NCBI GenBank assembly: GCA_028751875.1
Contig: CM054145.1
Location: forward strand, 9,557,974-9,621,973
Length of the DNA: 64,000 bases
Direction: 5' to 3'
From: Rapana venosa
Taxonomy: Eukaryota; Mollusca; Gastropoda; Neogastropoda; Muricidae
In this document: positions 11,466-24,319 of the stretch, piece after piece
Position numbering within the stretch: the stretch's first letter is position 1
Layout: the number at the start of each line of letters is the position of its first letter
Notes under the pieces: generated by a model
What the model was told of the DNA's origin: nothing
What the model saw: only the letters and a program-made list of their open reading frames with translations
Databases searched by the model: none
Position numbers and translations under genes: made by a program

Positions 11466-12884
11466 TTTTCTATTAACTAAGAAATATTCCCATACGATTT
11501 TCACTTTTCCCTTCTCCCCTTTTCCTTCCCGGCATGTCTTACTGGAAGACCACCTCATTTTGAAATACAAAATGGCGACTTTCATAAAAATGCAAAAACG
11601 AAACTGTAAACCATTTTCACTCTTTAAAAATCCCGAAATCCACAGTTTGGACCTATGTTCAAGAGGTAGATATTAAACTTTTCCCTTTTTCAGTCCCTTT
11701 TAAAAAAGGGAAATTTAAAAATGAAGAAAACCATTCCTTATTAACCTTTTTTACGCCCAGTGCAAAGTGCACCCCCAGTATATGCCGGGGGAAAAAAATT
11801 CTTAAAAGTACCACTGTTATGGGTTTAAATCCTTTTTTACCAAAACTAAATTCCCTGAATATTCCCGAAAGCCACCCAAAGACTGGATATATATTCGTAA
11901 AATTTTTTTCGGGGAAGCTCAAATTAAAAAAGCATTTATACTTCAAATGTGAAAAAATATTTTTAAAAGTTTAAAAAAAGACAAAAAAAAACGCTTTCCT
12001 TTATCACCACTGTCATTCTGATTACCCCCATCTCAATAACATCAAACATAAACCCCCGGCCAAATTCATTCATTTTTTTTAAAAAGCCATCTCCTGGGGG
12101 CATACAAAGATCATTTTCATCACTGTTATAAATCTAAAAGTTTTAAATTTTCCACTCTTACAGCGTGTAAAGTTATTGAGCCCTTCAACAAAAATGTCAG
12201 CCATTTTGAACAAGAACTTTTCCCAAAACAGTCATGGGATAAAAACACAAAATACCAAACTAAAAAAAAGATCAAATTTTTTCCACAATTTTTTTTTCAA
12301 CTGGATTTTTCCAAGCAACAGGGGGGTGATCCCATTTAATTTTGGATTCTTTCCATTTAACGGGAATCAAGGGAAACTGGCTTTTTTTTCTTTGGTTCGA
12401 CCCCCCCGGAAATTTTCCCGGGGTTTTAGGCGTTTTAAAAGTGGGACATTTTTGCCCCAGAAAATTTTTTGGGGTGGGGGAGTCTAGTTTTTTAACAACG
12501 TCAATTTTTTTAAACGTTACCCGTGTAAAAACATGGGCCGAAGACCGAAGCAATTCAACACAAGACTTTTTTCAAATCGCAATTTTGGACAAAAAACTGC
12601 CCGACAAAATTTTGTCAAGTAATTTTTTTTTATCTCCTTTCCTGTGTGGGGAAACCATTTCAGTGTAAAAATACCCCCCCTGGGTTATTACTTTAAAAAA
12701 CCCAAATTTTTCCCCTGGTTTAAAAACAGGGGGGCATTTTTTAATTTAAAAAAAAACAATTCAAACTAACCATTCAATTCCAAAGTCAAAAACCCCCACC
12801 CCAAAAATTTTTAGCTTTTGTACTTTTCCCCCTTTTTTTTTTAAAAGCAAAGGAAAATTGCGTTTATTTTTTCATATGGAGGGC

Positions 12885-13250
12885 CCCGGGTAGCTAGTGG
12901 TTTAAATGATGCGCACTTTCATTCCCTGATCTGCTGACCCGGGGTTTAAATCTTGTTCAAAAGGATTTTTTTTTCGGGGTTTTTAAAAATCATGGGCCAA
13001 ATCCACTCCCCCCCAAAAATCCTTTTGGATGAGACTTAAACCGAGGGCCCATGGCCCAAAAACACAAAATAACATCTTGCGCACAACACCTAAACCCATT
13101 TCCCCTTTTTGGAAGAGAAAGGGCCCTTTTGTGCCGGTTTAGAGCGGATGTCCCAAATTTTTCAAAAACTGTATACACACAGGGACTGGAGTAAAAAAGC
13201 ACATAGTGCATATTCCATTTTCCTCGAAAAAAAACAATAAATAAATAAAT
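12885..13250 (+). mobile_element. SINE family B, full length (degraded)
   Basis: The head is cgggtagctagtggtt...gatctgctgacccggggttt, followed by ccttttggatgagact, taaaccgagg, acatcttgcgcacaaca, tgtgccgg, acacacagggactgg, aaaaaagcacat and ccattttcctcga, with an aataaataaataaa tail. This is one of the most complete degraded copies. Confidence 0.7.
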
Positions 13251-13599
13251 GTTATTTCTATGAAGTTTAAATTCAAAGCAGGAAACAACAAAAAAAAAAA
13301 CCCCGGGGCTGGGGAAAAATGATTTGGCGACAAAACCAACCAAAAGAGTATTGGGAAAAAAACACCTTTCCCCATAGCCCCAATGGTGTGAACAAAAGCT
13401 TTATTTCCCACATCTTTTTTTAATACTTTATTTCCTTTGCCAAAAAAAACCTTTTTTTTTTTTACAAATTTTAATAAAGGGTTTTTTTTGTTATCTTTTC
13501 TTTTGTTTTGATACCAATGAAAAAACTTAAACAACTGTATTTCTTTCATAAAAACACCCAAAAGGGCAGCATCTTTCACACTGCAAGTTTATTGGAAAA

Positions 13600-14050
13600 T
13601 TTTGTTTAAAGGTGGGATGTGCGTCTTTAAAAGGCCGGGCACCCTGGGGTTTATCAAAAGTTTTTTGGATTAAAACCAATTTACGCTGGGGGAACAGGCA
13701 AAGTGAGAGGCCCGTAAAGACCAAATGGCTTTCCCAAATCATGGGGGAAATTCCCCCTTTAAAAGCTTAGCCTTTTTGTGATCGACTATGCTCCCCTGAA
13801 CTAGGAGGCTTGACCCTTTCACAGTCATTCCCGACCCTGGGGGCTAATTTGGCCTTTGGAGAACATCTCCAAAACCCCGACTGTCCTTATGCCCACTTGG
13901 GCCAGAGAGTGGGGGTGTAAATGTGGGCAAGGCCCTCCCACAAAAACGAAATTTTCGCCCAGTTTCTAAAACAAAACAGCTGCCCCCTCTGGGGGTTTGG
14001 GGGTCATCGCCCGGGCACGACGGCAAACACCTACATACATATCCCACAAG
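13600..14050 (-). mobile_element. Dispersed repeat F (degraded, inverted copy)
   Basis: The reverse complement of 44126-44600 matches in order: the tgctggggg..aacagcaaagtgagaggc block, ggctttccca, taggaggcttgac, gggcctttggagaac, cttatgcccacttgg, gtgggcaaggc, gcccagttt and ggtcatcg...cacgacgg..aaacatacatacat. An unrecognised peptide is open through it in the minus-strand copies near 44126-44407. It is probably a transposable element fragment. Confidence 0.6.
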
Positions 14051-14364
14051 AAAAGGGACCCAAAGAAAACAATTTTAAATCTTATGCATCAGACTCAAAC
14101 CCTTAAAGCTTGGGCCTTTTTGGGAAAGGATCCAAATTGCTCTTTTGGGCGAAAAAAACGGTTTTTTCCCTTTAAGCACACTCATGCCTCCATCTCCGTC
14201 ATAAATGCGCAGAAACTTCAGCCACTTTTCTCACCGCACTGCCTCTCTTAAAGCGAAATAAGAAGAATGGAGAAAATTTCCCGTTTTAAACACCCAAGAT
14301 TTAGGAAAAAATAAAAGCAAATAAAAATCTAAACAAAAAAGAAAACATAAATATATATAAAGCG

Positions 14365-14610
14365 CGAGCGTGGTTTTCCAGTTTTGGGGTGGGTGACCGT
14401 TTTGCCGCGGCCTTGGGGTTTTAGTACAGTTTCCCCCCAAATTTACCCCCGCCTTTTAAATGGGTTTCCTGCCCCCTTTAGGGGCCAAGGGAAAGGGAAA
14501 GGGACGAGGGAGAGGGGGGATGGGGCGCCCCGCCCCCCCAAAATTTCTGGGCCCCCGAGAAGGAAACTCGGACCCCTCGCTTTTCCCCTAGACCTTTAAA
14601 GGTTATTGGG
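14365..14610 (+). mobile_element. SINE family A, 5' truncated (degraded)
   Basis: It starts inside the 5S-like module (gcgagcgtggtt...ggtgggtgaccg) and continues through the cagtttccccc core, tgggtttcctgcccc, gaaagggacgagggagagg and ccccgagaagg. The tRNA-like head is missing. Confidence 0.55.
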
Positions 14611-14634
14611 CTTTTTCCCTTTTCCTTTTTTTTT

Positions 14635-14735
14635 TTAAAATATATTTTAATATATTTAAAATATAATATATAAAAGAGAATTTATAAGAATTTTATATTT
14701 TATAGAGAGAGAGATTTTATAAAATATATTTCACA
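14635..14735. repeat. AT-rich low-complexity tract
   Basis: tatattttaatata and gagagagatttta steps only. Confidence 0.5.
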
Positions 14736-14794
14736 AAAATGGGGTTTTTAACCCCAAACTTTTTGATAAAATTACCTAGAAAAGTATTCATCTG

Positions 14795-15062
14795 TGGGGT
14801 GTGTGGTGTGTGTGGTGTGTGTTTGTGTGGTGTGTGGTGGTTTTTTGTTGGGGTGTGTGTGTGTGTGGGGTGTGTATGTGTGGGGTGTGTGTGAGTCTGG
14901 GGGGAAAATGTGTGGTGTGTGTTGTGGGGTGTGTGTGTGTGTGTGGGTGTGTGTGTGTTGTGTGTGTGTGCGGTGTGTGGGGTGTGTGAGTGTTTTGTGT
15001 AAGTGTGTGGGGGTGTGGGGTTTTGGTGTGTGTGTGTTGTGGTGTGTGTGTGTGTGTTTTGT
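14795..15062. repeat. GT microsatellite
   Basis: About 270 bases of interrupted (GT)n. The 143-codon Val/Cys frame on plus and the His/Thr frame on minus are its translations. Confidence 0.85.
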
Positions 15063-15944
15063 TTCAAAATTTGCAAGGGTTTTTTTCCATTTCAACCAGG
15101 CCTTTTTTCCCCTCCACTTTACCATGAAAAAAGGTTTTGGGTTTCTAATCATTTTGAATTTGGGGTACATGAAAAACCCAAAACAACCAAGGCCCCCAAA
15201 AATTCAAAAAACAACATCAATTTAGCCTTCCCAAAAAAAAAAAAACCCCCCCCCAAAAACAAAACTGTCTTAAAAATAAATTTTTTCAAAAAAGCCCCCC
15301 AAACAAAAAACAACAAAAATACCTTGTGAAAGGAAACAAAAACCAAATTTTAAAGGGTAGCACTGCATTTAATGTAAACCTTTTGGGAAGGGAAAATTAT
15401 TTTTTCTAGAAAAAAACTGTCCCAAACTTCATTCAAAGGGAAAATTTCAAAATTTCTAAAAGTTTTAAAATTCATTTTTATCAATGATATAATCAAAAAA
15501 TAAAAAGTACAAAATAAAATATATATTAAAAACAAGGCTTTAGGATCATATACATGGGATTCTTTTTCACTTAAAAATTAAGTGTATCCTTTTCAAATTA
15601 AAAAATTAAATGAACAAGATCTACAAAACCCTATCATATTACCCCTTTTAAAATTACAAGCAAAATTTACACATCTTTATTGGGTTAAATTACTTTTTTC
15701 CTTTTTCTTTCTTTTTTCTTCCTCTTTCATCTGCCGCGGTTTCCTTTTGGCCCCGGGGGGGAGACACCGCCCCTCGTCTCCCGCAAGGCGGGAGGGTTGA
15801 TGTAGTGAAAAGGTTTATGGCTCGCAGGGGGGTCAGCTTAAAATTACACATCAAGAAAAAATCAAAAGAATTTTTAACAAACACACAGTAAAAACCCCCC
15901 CTTTAAAAAAAACACCAAGCACAATGTAAAAAATTAAACAAAAA

Positions 15945-16010
15945 TGCATACACACAGGGAAATGGATTTATAAAAGCCCCAGAGGCTTATTCATTTTTCC
16001 TCCATTTTTT
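15945..16010 (+). mobile_element. SINE family B 3' terminal fragment (degraded)
   Basis: gcatacacacaggga, ggatttataaaagcc and gaggcttattca follow the family's last 70 bases. Confidence 0.45.
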
Positions 16011-16439
16011 TTTTTAAATGATAATTTAAAAATTCCCCAAAAAAAAAAAACTACTTTTAAAATGGGTTTTAGTGTTTTTTAGGTCCATTCAAATGGAGAT
16101 GAAGCCGGGAAAATCCCGGGGGGAAAATGGCAAAGGGGGGCTTTCTCCCTTTTTGTTTTGCTCATTTAGTGGTCTCCTCACTCTTCTTGAACCCGGCATA
16201 GAAAGAAAGCCCTCATCACCCTTTTTTGTCCTTGATCTCAAACCTGGAAAATAGGTAACAGACATATAACACCCCATAACAATTTGATGTTTTTTTACTA
16301 ATTGGGGGTTAAAAAAAACTCCCCTTTAGGGTAAAAGGGGTGAAAAAGGAAAATTAAATTTATAACACCTATAATTAAAACGCTCAAATTGTAAGAAGTT
16401 TCCCTTAAAAACACATACCCACCCCCATGGATGACAAAA

Positions 16440-16540
16440 ACCAAAAATGCATACACATGGGAATGGGTTAAAAAAAAAAAAAAAAAAGCACCCTGTTTTG
16501 CTTTTTTCCAATTTTTTCCTTAAATAAAAGAATAAAAAAA
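16440..16540 (+). mobile_element. SINE family B 3' terminal fragment (degraded)
   Basis: gcatacacatgggaatggg, an expanded A run, aagcacc...tgctttttccaa and taaataaaagaataaa match the family's 3' end. Confidence 0.45.
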
Positions 16541-16844
16541 AAAAAAATAAATTGGGACCCACACCTACATGTGGGAAAGGGCGTTTCGCACCCAAAACAC
16601 ACCCAAAACACAGTGAGTTTGATGACACTGGGGACACGGGTGCGCATAAAAACTAAGATTGAAATTTATTGTTCAAACTCAAATACTTTAAATAAAAAAT
16701 ATTTTTCTTCCAAAACAGAGAAAATCATTTAGGGTTATAAAAGCAAAGGGAAAAAAATATCTAATTTTCTGAACTTAAAAGGGTCAAACAGAGAGCTTAC
16801 GGCTCCCGCTTACCCGCCCCATGCCCCAAAAAACAACACATTTT

Positions 16845-19800
16845 TGATTTTGCCTTTTTTGTGCAACAACACCACCCCAAACTTCTACATACCCCCCACA
16901 TAAGTTAAACCCCCAACATGGGCAAGTTAAATCAAAATGATCTTTATAGAAGGGGAAAAAATTTAAAAAATTTTGAAAACCCAAAATTTATACAAATTTT
17001 TTCCTAAAAACACAACAATAAAAAAAATGTTTGGGGTTTTTTTATTCCCGACCCGGGAATTTAAGATAAAACAAAACCAAGATATAAAAAATGCTCAATT
17101 TTTATATCTGAAAAACAAGTTAAAAAAAAAAATATAAACAAAACCAAAAAGGGTAATCATTCAACCCAATTTTCAAAAAGGGAAACCAAAATAGATGCAA
17201 AATTACATCAAGCATAAAAAGGACCCACCTTTGTTTCCCTCAGATTTTTTCCTTTTAAAGTTTCCCCTTTTAAAGTTTTTTTTGAAACCAATTTTAAAAA
17301 AGGGGAAATAGAATAGAAATATTTGTATTACAAAAGTAAAGTATTCCACAAACTTCTTCCTGAATAAACAATTTTTTTTATGGCATTTTATGTTTTTAAA
17401 AGGTATATTGACCCAAAAATAGACACCCTTGCGAAATTTTAGACTTAAGTCTTTGAAATTAAAGAAAAAACTAAAACCCCTTTTAACTTGGTCTTGGTTT
17501 AGACCTAAGTATTCAAATTCATTTTAAACCCCAACAGCATAGGTCTAGGGGTGTGCTCCAAATGAAAAACAAACTTTTAAATTTTTTTAATTAAAAATCT
17601 ACAAATAAACCCCAAAAAACCCTCACAAAGGATATTTAACTTAACCCGGAAAACCCTAAAACCCCCAGATCCATTTCTAAGGTTGTGGGCATTGGCCACT
17701 CCTCAAACGGCAATCAAAAACTAAAATCCCCGGCATAGGCCCTTTTCAAATTGTATCCTAAACCCGGAAATTTTTCACAGGGAGCACACCATTGAATTTT
17801 TTTCAGAGTGCTTTTACCCCCTGGAACAAACACCCCCCCCCCCCCCCCCCCCCCCCCCCCGTTTTTTAATGATATATATTTCTATTTTTTCAAATCTCTC
17901 GGGTTTTTTCCCCAGGATTTTTGGTTTGCGATCCCAAATTTGGTTTTTTTAAACTTTTATGGAATAAATTTTACAAAAAGAAACCAAATTTCAAATACTT
18001 TTACGTCCCTCAATATTTTGGCACAACAGGTGCGGTTTTTTGGGTCCGGGGCATTTCTTCAAGGCACCCCAAAATTTCCGTAAGAAACGAAAAATAGACC
18101 AAAAGTTTGTTTTTTGCTCAAGGGAAAAATCTGATTTTTAAAATTAGCAATAGGGGCCCCTGCCTCCTTTTTGGGGAGTTTTTAGAGGGGGTTACCGGGG
18201 TTCGCCCCTTTGTTTAAGCTTTCTAAACCTTCCCAGTTTTTAAACATTTTGTTGTTTGTTGGGTTTTTTTAAATTTACAGTTGTAGAATGGACCCCCTTT
18301 CCCAGTTTTTAAAAATTTTTCCCAACAGCCCAGTATAGGCCCCATTTTACCCTTTTTTTTTTTAATTTTTTAAAGTTTTAATTTAGCAGATGGGGAGTAG
18401 AAAGGCCAAACCTTTTTTTTTAAAAAAAAAATTGGGGTGCAAATTCTTAAATTTTTTTGTCGAAATTTCCCCAAACGGAAAAAATTTAATTTCCACAGCC
18501 CCCGCAAATCCCAAACCCCCCTTTAAGATCCCCTAAATTTAGCCCTGCTCCTAGGCTAGACCAAGTGTGGTCAAATTCCTGCCCTTTAAATTAGCCCCAA
18601 ACTTGGGAAAGGAATGGATAGAAACTGAAAAAATGGGGGAAAAGACAGCTGTTTTGCACCATCCTCCGGGAAAATTTATAAAGTATGTCTTGTGTACTGA
18701 CAGAAGTAGGGAAAAAAACTGTTTCCTTGGATAAGAATGTGTCTTTCTTACAACGAAGTCAGTTTGGGAAAGGGGGAGGGAAGCAGAGAAAAGAAAAAAA
18801 AGGTAAATTTATATTTTTAAAACACATCTTTCCGGGGAAAATGTAGAAAGGGGGGGGCTAGCCCTTTTAGGTCCCGCACAAAGCCCCGGTAATCCCTTAA
18901 AGCTTGGATTATTTTTCAGATGAACAAAATTGTCATAACAATTTTTGGCTTATTCATAAAAAAAGGTTTTTAACAAAATGTTCGAATGTTTCCAATGTGG
19001 GTTTGGGGGTTTTGGGACACAACGCATTGCAAATGCATGGGTTTTTACCTTTTTTGGTTGGGGGAAACATGGGGGTTTTTAGGGTGAAAATTTTAAATTG
19101 GGGAGGTTTTTGACTTTGGGGATGTAAGCGATTTGTGGGGGCAATTATTTGGGTGGTGTGTGTGTGTATAAAATTAGTTTAATTTTTTTATGAAAGGCTT
19201 GTGACCCCCCGGAATTTTTTTCCTTGTCTCTGAGATAATCAAATTTTTTGAATTGCATATGTTTTGCAGGAAAAAAGCGGACGCAGACAACAGGGAGAAG
19301 CCGCTGACGAAGGGGGAACAAAAGAAAGAAGGGCGAGGATAAAAAAAACCCCGAGGGCTGAAACGCAAACCCGCAGAAGAAAAAGAAAATTTAAAAAAGG
19401 CGGGAGAAAACAGCCCCGACACGGCACAGGGGGTGAGGGGTGTGTTTTTTTTATTTTGAAAAAAAGGAAGAAGCACACAAAGGGGCCTTTTTTTCATCCA
19501 GTAAAACCCCTGTGGGATGCAGGTTTTTTCCCAAATTTTTTTTATTTCCTTCCCACCCGGCACACAATGGGCCCCCTCCTCAAAAAGGGAAAAGGGTTTT
19601 TAAAATGGGGGGGCGCAAGGTGTTTTCCCCAAACATTCGCAGGGGACCCTCGTTTTGTCTCATCTGAAGGACTTTTTGGGGAAAAGTGGGGTCGGGCCCC
19701 CGATGTTAAAATTTAAAAGGGGAAAAAAACCCTTGAATGGGAAACGAACCCCCCGGCAGCAGATCACAATACCTCACTCTAACCCCAGCTACCCGTAAAT

Positions 19801-20720
19801 CCAAAAAAATATCTCCTTGAATAGGATTCCAAACCCCGAGCCAGCAGATTTTCAAGCCCCAGTGCCAAACACCCTAACCACCACCCACCGGTGTGGGGTG
19901 TGGTGTGGGTGTGTGGGGGTGGGGGTTGTTGTGGTGTGTAAAAAAGAGAAAGAGAAAAAACTTAACCCTAGACTGCCCTTTTAAAACCCCGGAAATTTTT
20001 TTCCCGGGGGGGTAAACGGGGCACCCAATAAACCCTACAACCCCTAAAATTTCCGGGTGTCGAAAACCCAAGTAAACAACCCTCTTCCCTTTACTTTCAG
20101 TTAAAGGGGAAAGGAAACCCCCAAATTAAATTGAAAGGGGCACTCCCCCATTTTTCCCTTTTCAACATTTAGCTGCAAAAAAACCCCTAGCAAAAAAGAT
20201 CGTTTTTAAACTCCCTATTTTTGGGTTTTTTTGCATACTGTTTTTTGGGAAATTCGTGTTCAAAAAAGGGCTGAACTTCTTGTTGAAAGGATAAAAACTT
20301 TACAAAGGGTGTAAAAAATTGGGCCCAAAAAAACTGTAAGATTTACCTAAAAAGTGATAAAACGATCGTGTTTTTGATTCGCGATCGTGCATTTTAAAAA
20401 AAAAAAAGAATGAGATTTGCCTAGACTTATTTTTGACCCTTATTGAGATTTGGGGAACTCAGAAAGACAGCGGGGATAAAGAAATCGTAATTTTTTTGGG
20501 AAAATTTTTTTTCAAATTTAAAAAATATATTTTTGTAGTGAAAAAGCATGCCCAAATAATTTGGGGCTTGCCTCGAAAATAATCATGAATATATTAAATG
20601 TCAAAATTTGGCAGACATCAGGAATATTCATGTGGTATTTTTTGAGTAAGAGGGGTATGAACAAACAAGTGGTACATAAGGGAAATTTTTATTCCCCGGG
20701 ATAAGGGGGGCACTTGGGAC
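16845..20720. other. Noisy second version of 24920-32104, lacking the LINE
   Basis: Collinear with the clean block over its whole length: cacataagttaaac (16901), the LINE-empty junction (17493/17507), the C run (17833-17860), tctcgggttttt, repeat H (about 18530-18665), a family B SINE with two heads (about 19435-19870), a short GT tract (about 19880), the ccccggaaattttt palindrome region (about 19985) and repeat E (about 20130-20292). Collinearity stops near 20715, where the clean block stops at 32104. It may be the other haplotype or a paralogue; error load prevents an identity estimate. Confidence 0.8.
17494..17506. other. Empty target site of the LINE
   Basis: Here the upstream flank (aacttggtc) is joined to the downstream flank (aagtattcaaattc) by 13 bases that are missing from the LINE-bearing version, where the same flanks end at 25531 and resume at 29075. 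This suggests a small target deletion on insertion; sequencing error in this noisy block could change the exact count. Confidence 0.65.
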
Positions 20721-20984
20721 TGGGGAGTTTTTTAAAAGGGTTTAAAAACAGGGGTGTGGTGTGAGGTTATGATATGCATGTGCAGTTCTGTGTTTCATTG
20801 AAAGTGTAATCATTTTATGTACTTTTTTTTACAATGATGAAACATTGAGGGGGATTGTATTTCCCTTGGGTTTTTTTATGGCAAGTGTCCTAGCGGGAAA
20901 AGAACAACTATCCCCCTGATCCAAATTGAAAGGGCATGACCTAACCCCCTTTTAGATTTTTTCATGGTTTTCAACCCCCTTCTC

Positions 20985-21085
20985 TCTCTCCCCCTCTTCC
21001 CCCTTTTCCCCCAGGTCCGTCTCTCTTTTCTCTCTCTCCTCTCTCTCCCCTCTCTCTCTCTCTCTCTCCCCCCCTTTTCTCTCTG
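20985..21085. repeat. CT microsatellite
   Basis: Interrupted (CT)n and C runs. Confidence 0.7.
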
Positions 21086-21549
21086 TGCTGAAGAATGGCA
21101 GAACTTAAATTTTTTTTCCCCGTGGGTTTAAAAAAAAAGGAAAAGTTTAAAACTACATAATATTCCCCCCACTGTATTTAGTTTTTTTTTGGTTTAAATT
21201 TGTTTTCCTTTCATTTTTTTCTGTTTTTTGTAAAAAAAAAATTACTAATTTTTTGAAAAATGGGGTTTTGGGGGGATTATTTTCAAAATGTTAATCTGGA
21301 ACAAAGTTTTTTACAGGTTTTTTGAAAAATGTAGCAAATAAATGTATTTTAAAATTTTTAGAGGATTTCCCCTCAATGATTATCCACAAAATTAAAAAAA
21401 AAACCCTATTCATCCGGCTGTGGCTTGTGAAATAACTTCAAGCAAGCAATATGTTTAAACACAGGGATGCAAAATTCCAGCCCTAACTCCCGTCAAAGGG
21501 GCCAGGGGCCCCGTGCAAAAAATTAAACCCCCTTCCTTTTACCCAAGTC

Positions 21550-21630
21550 TGTGATTTAACCTTTCTTTCTATAATTAGCACCAGGGGGGGGGGATTAGAT
21601 GGATAGCAGCTGAAGGGGTACCCCCCGGAA
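21550..21630 (+). repeat. Dispersed repeat H fragment (degraded)
   Basis: ctataattagcacc, a G run, gatggatagcagctgaa and ggggta match the centre of the copy at 30075-30195. Confidence 0.45.
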
Positions 21631-22399
21631 AAAATGGGGGGGGAAAAATGGGCAGCAAAAGTCATAAAAGAATTTTCTTAAAACTTAAATAAAAAAAACT
21701 GGTAAAAGCTCTGATGCATATATATAGAAAAGAATATGGGCCTCTGTGGGTTGGGAAGGCTAACTTTATTTCGTGATTGGTGGATTGACTAAACCAAGTT
21801 TAAGGGAGGGGGTTGTTTTTTAATTTTTTTTGCCTTTTGTCCCCGAACATATTAATGAGTTGTCATTGGGGAAAGTGCAACAGACCAAAAATCAAAAAAA
21901 GCAGTGAAAATCCATGATTTGACTGGCTTATTTCTGTACCTGAAGATGTTATTTTTAAAGTTTTCAAAAAAATAGAAAGGAAATTTGGGCTACTGGATTT
22001 TTTTTTTGTTGAAAATTCCTCTTTGGGAAAAATCAATTTTGAATTGTTATAAAAATGTGATTCCATACCAAAAAATTGGGGGGGGGAAAGGGGATAGGGA
22101 AAAGGGTTAAAGGAAGATTTAATATAAAACGAGATTAGGGCCCGAGTTAAAAGGGCTTTAAATACAGGGCAGTGACAGAATCTCCCATATACTTTGCCAA
22201 AAACTCATTGAGTCATTCACGGAAAGAGTTTTTACTGTATGTATGTATGTAAATTTTTGCATGTTTATCGAAAATCATCCCAGGGATTTTAAAAATCTAC
22301 CATGACTGGTTTTTGGGGGGGTTAAGGTTTTTAATCAATATGATAATTAATCCCATCATTGGGTTATTTAAAATATTTTTTTTTTTTGAGCGAGAAGGC

Positions 22400-22660
22400 C
22401 CCTTTGAGCCGGAGCTTATCCTGGTTTCGTAGCGTTAAGCGAAATGAAAAGGTTTTTTTTAAACCCCCCCCGTGACCGGGAAAAACCCAAATCCCCCGTC
22501 CGGCCCGAAAACTTTCCCCCGCAGAACTGGTCCCAAATTGGGACACCTGGTGGGTGAGGAAAATAGGGAGTTTAAAATGTCTTTCCCCAAGGAACAACCC
22601 GAAACCGACGGGGAAACGAACCCGCGGAAAAAACTGGATCACGAGTTTTAAACCCCCCTT
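22400..22660 (-). mobile_element. SINE family G (degraded)
   Basis: In this orientation it starts gagccggagcttatcctggttt and contains gactggtcc.. and acacctgg.gggtgagg, then tgtctttccccaagga.caac and ends in a tRNA-head-like gaaacgaacccgcgg...gatcacgag. I recognise this arrangement from SINEs common in marine invertebrates, so the call rests partly on general knowledge. There is one copy in the window. Confidence 0.5.
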
Positions 22661-23159
22661 AAAACCCCTTTGAACCAGGGGGCCTCCCCCATTGCTTATT
22701 TAATTTCCGGGTTTTTATTGCGACCCTAAAAATTTTATGGATTTTTTTCCATGTTTTTTTTACCCTCATCAAATACTGCTTTTTTTGGGATTCATTTCCT
22801 CAATCAAAAAGACAACAAAACAAGAAGAAAAAGTTTTAAAACCCCCTGGGCTTAATCTTTGTTTCAGTGAAATAAGAATTTTTTTATATGGATATATGCA
22901 ACATTTAAAAATGAGAAAAAGATCTAAATGGGGGTTTTTAAGGGTGTAAAAAAAATTTTCCCCAAGACAGAAGGGGGCACCTTAAGGTGGGGAAAAAAAA
23001 AAAAAAAAAGGTGGCAAGCGCAAACAAACCCACCCTTTTTTGAACCAAAAAAGCCCCTTTTTTTATTTTTTTTCCTTTTTTTTTCCAAATTTAAGTCAGG
23101 GAGATTTTTCCCGTGTGAAATTCTTAATGATCATATTTTGTTGAAATGGGTTTAAAGGG

Positions 23160-23465
23160 AAAAATTAAAGGATCCCATAACCCCATAAGGTCGTAGGGGG
23201 GCAAGGCTCAGAAAAACCTCACCCCTTTTTAGGGCCAGCATATTGAGGGGGGCGTCCAAACTCCTCTCCCTCGCTGCTTTTCCTTTCCCCCGACCCTAAA
23301 GAAGGGGGGTACCCATTTACAGCGGGTGAACTGGGGGGAAATGTACAAAAGCCAAGGCGGGGCAAACGGTCACCCATCCAACTGGGGAAACCCCCTCGAC
23401 CTGCTTAAAAATTTTGGGTGGGGAAAGCGAGTTTCTCCGACCACTGAGCAATCCCGTCCCTTGAC
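23160..23465 (-). mobile_element. SINE family A, near full length (degraded)
   Basis: Reverse order: 3' end (aaaggatcccataacccc), cagcatattgag, ctctccctcgctgctttt, ggtacccatttacagcgggtgaactgggg, caaacggtcacccatccaa, gaccactgagca and atcccg. It is the best preserved degraded copy of the family. Confidence 0.7.
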
Positions 23466-24179
23466 TGTACATAAACATATTTTCAGTTGAAATTTTTCAC
23501 CATGATTGTTTCATTTAGTTTTTGTGTCATTGCCCCTTATTTCCAAACTAATTTTTGAATTTGGGTTTTAAATTTTTTCTTCTTTTTTTGGGTTTTTAAA
23601 TTTTGTCATCGTCCTGTTTTTTGTGTCATAAAATTTCTGCTTTTTTGGGGAAACTTTTGTTCCCTTTTTGGTTTACTTTTTTTTACAATCTTTTTTGTTT
23701 GGGGCTGGTTTGTAAAAAGTTTTTTGCTTGGAAAATTAAAATGCATGTCTCTAAAACGTTTTTTCCTGCCACAAATAACTTGTTGAATGCGAAAAAATTT
23801 TTTAGCTTTTGTATTTTCTTACTGTGAATAAATTTTTTTACTAAAATTTGACTTTACCATGAAAATCAAAAAAGCCCAAATGTAAAAAGGGTTTTGGGAA
23901 ACGGAAAAATATTTTTTTATTGATTTTTTGCAAAAAAGGGGCTTTTTCACGTTTCTTTTCCCCCTCGCTTTTAGTTATCTTTTCTGAGGTATAGCTATCT
24001 CTTCTGGGTTTACATGGATTGGGTTTATTCTATGTGTGTTCTAGCTTATTGACTATGTAAAGTACATTAGCCTTTGAGATTTTAAAAAAGAAACCCTCAG
24101 TTTGTTTTAAACGTTTGTAGATATCTTCCCTATTTTGCAATCCCCGAAGACAAAATATCTAAATGAATAAAAATGGCAT

Positions 24180-24275
24180 TTCCTTCCCTCCCCCACCCCT
24201 CTGCCCCCCCTCTCCACCTCAAAAATAACTTAGTGTAAACGTGGCATTTTCTCCCCCCCCCCCCCCCTCTTTCCC
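24180..24275. repeat. C/CT-rich low-complexity tract
   Basis: Runs of C up to 15 with CT steps. Confidence 0.5.
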
Positions 24276-24319
24276 AAACCCCCTTTTGTGGCCCAAGTTT
24301 TGTCCCTAGTAAATTTTTT

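Noticed and set aside
14794..15225. Long Val/Cys-rich open frame
   Set aside because: It is a translation of a GT microsatellite in noisy sequence; open frames occur on both strands of the same tract.
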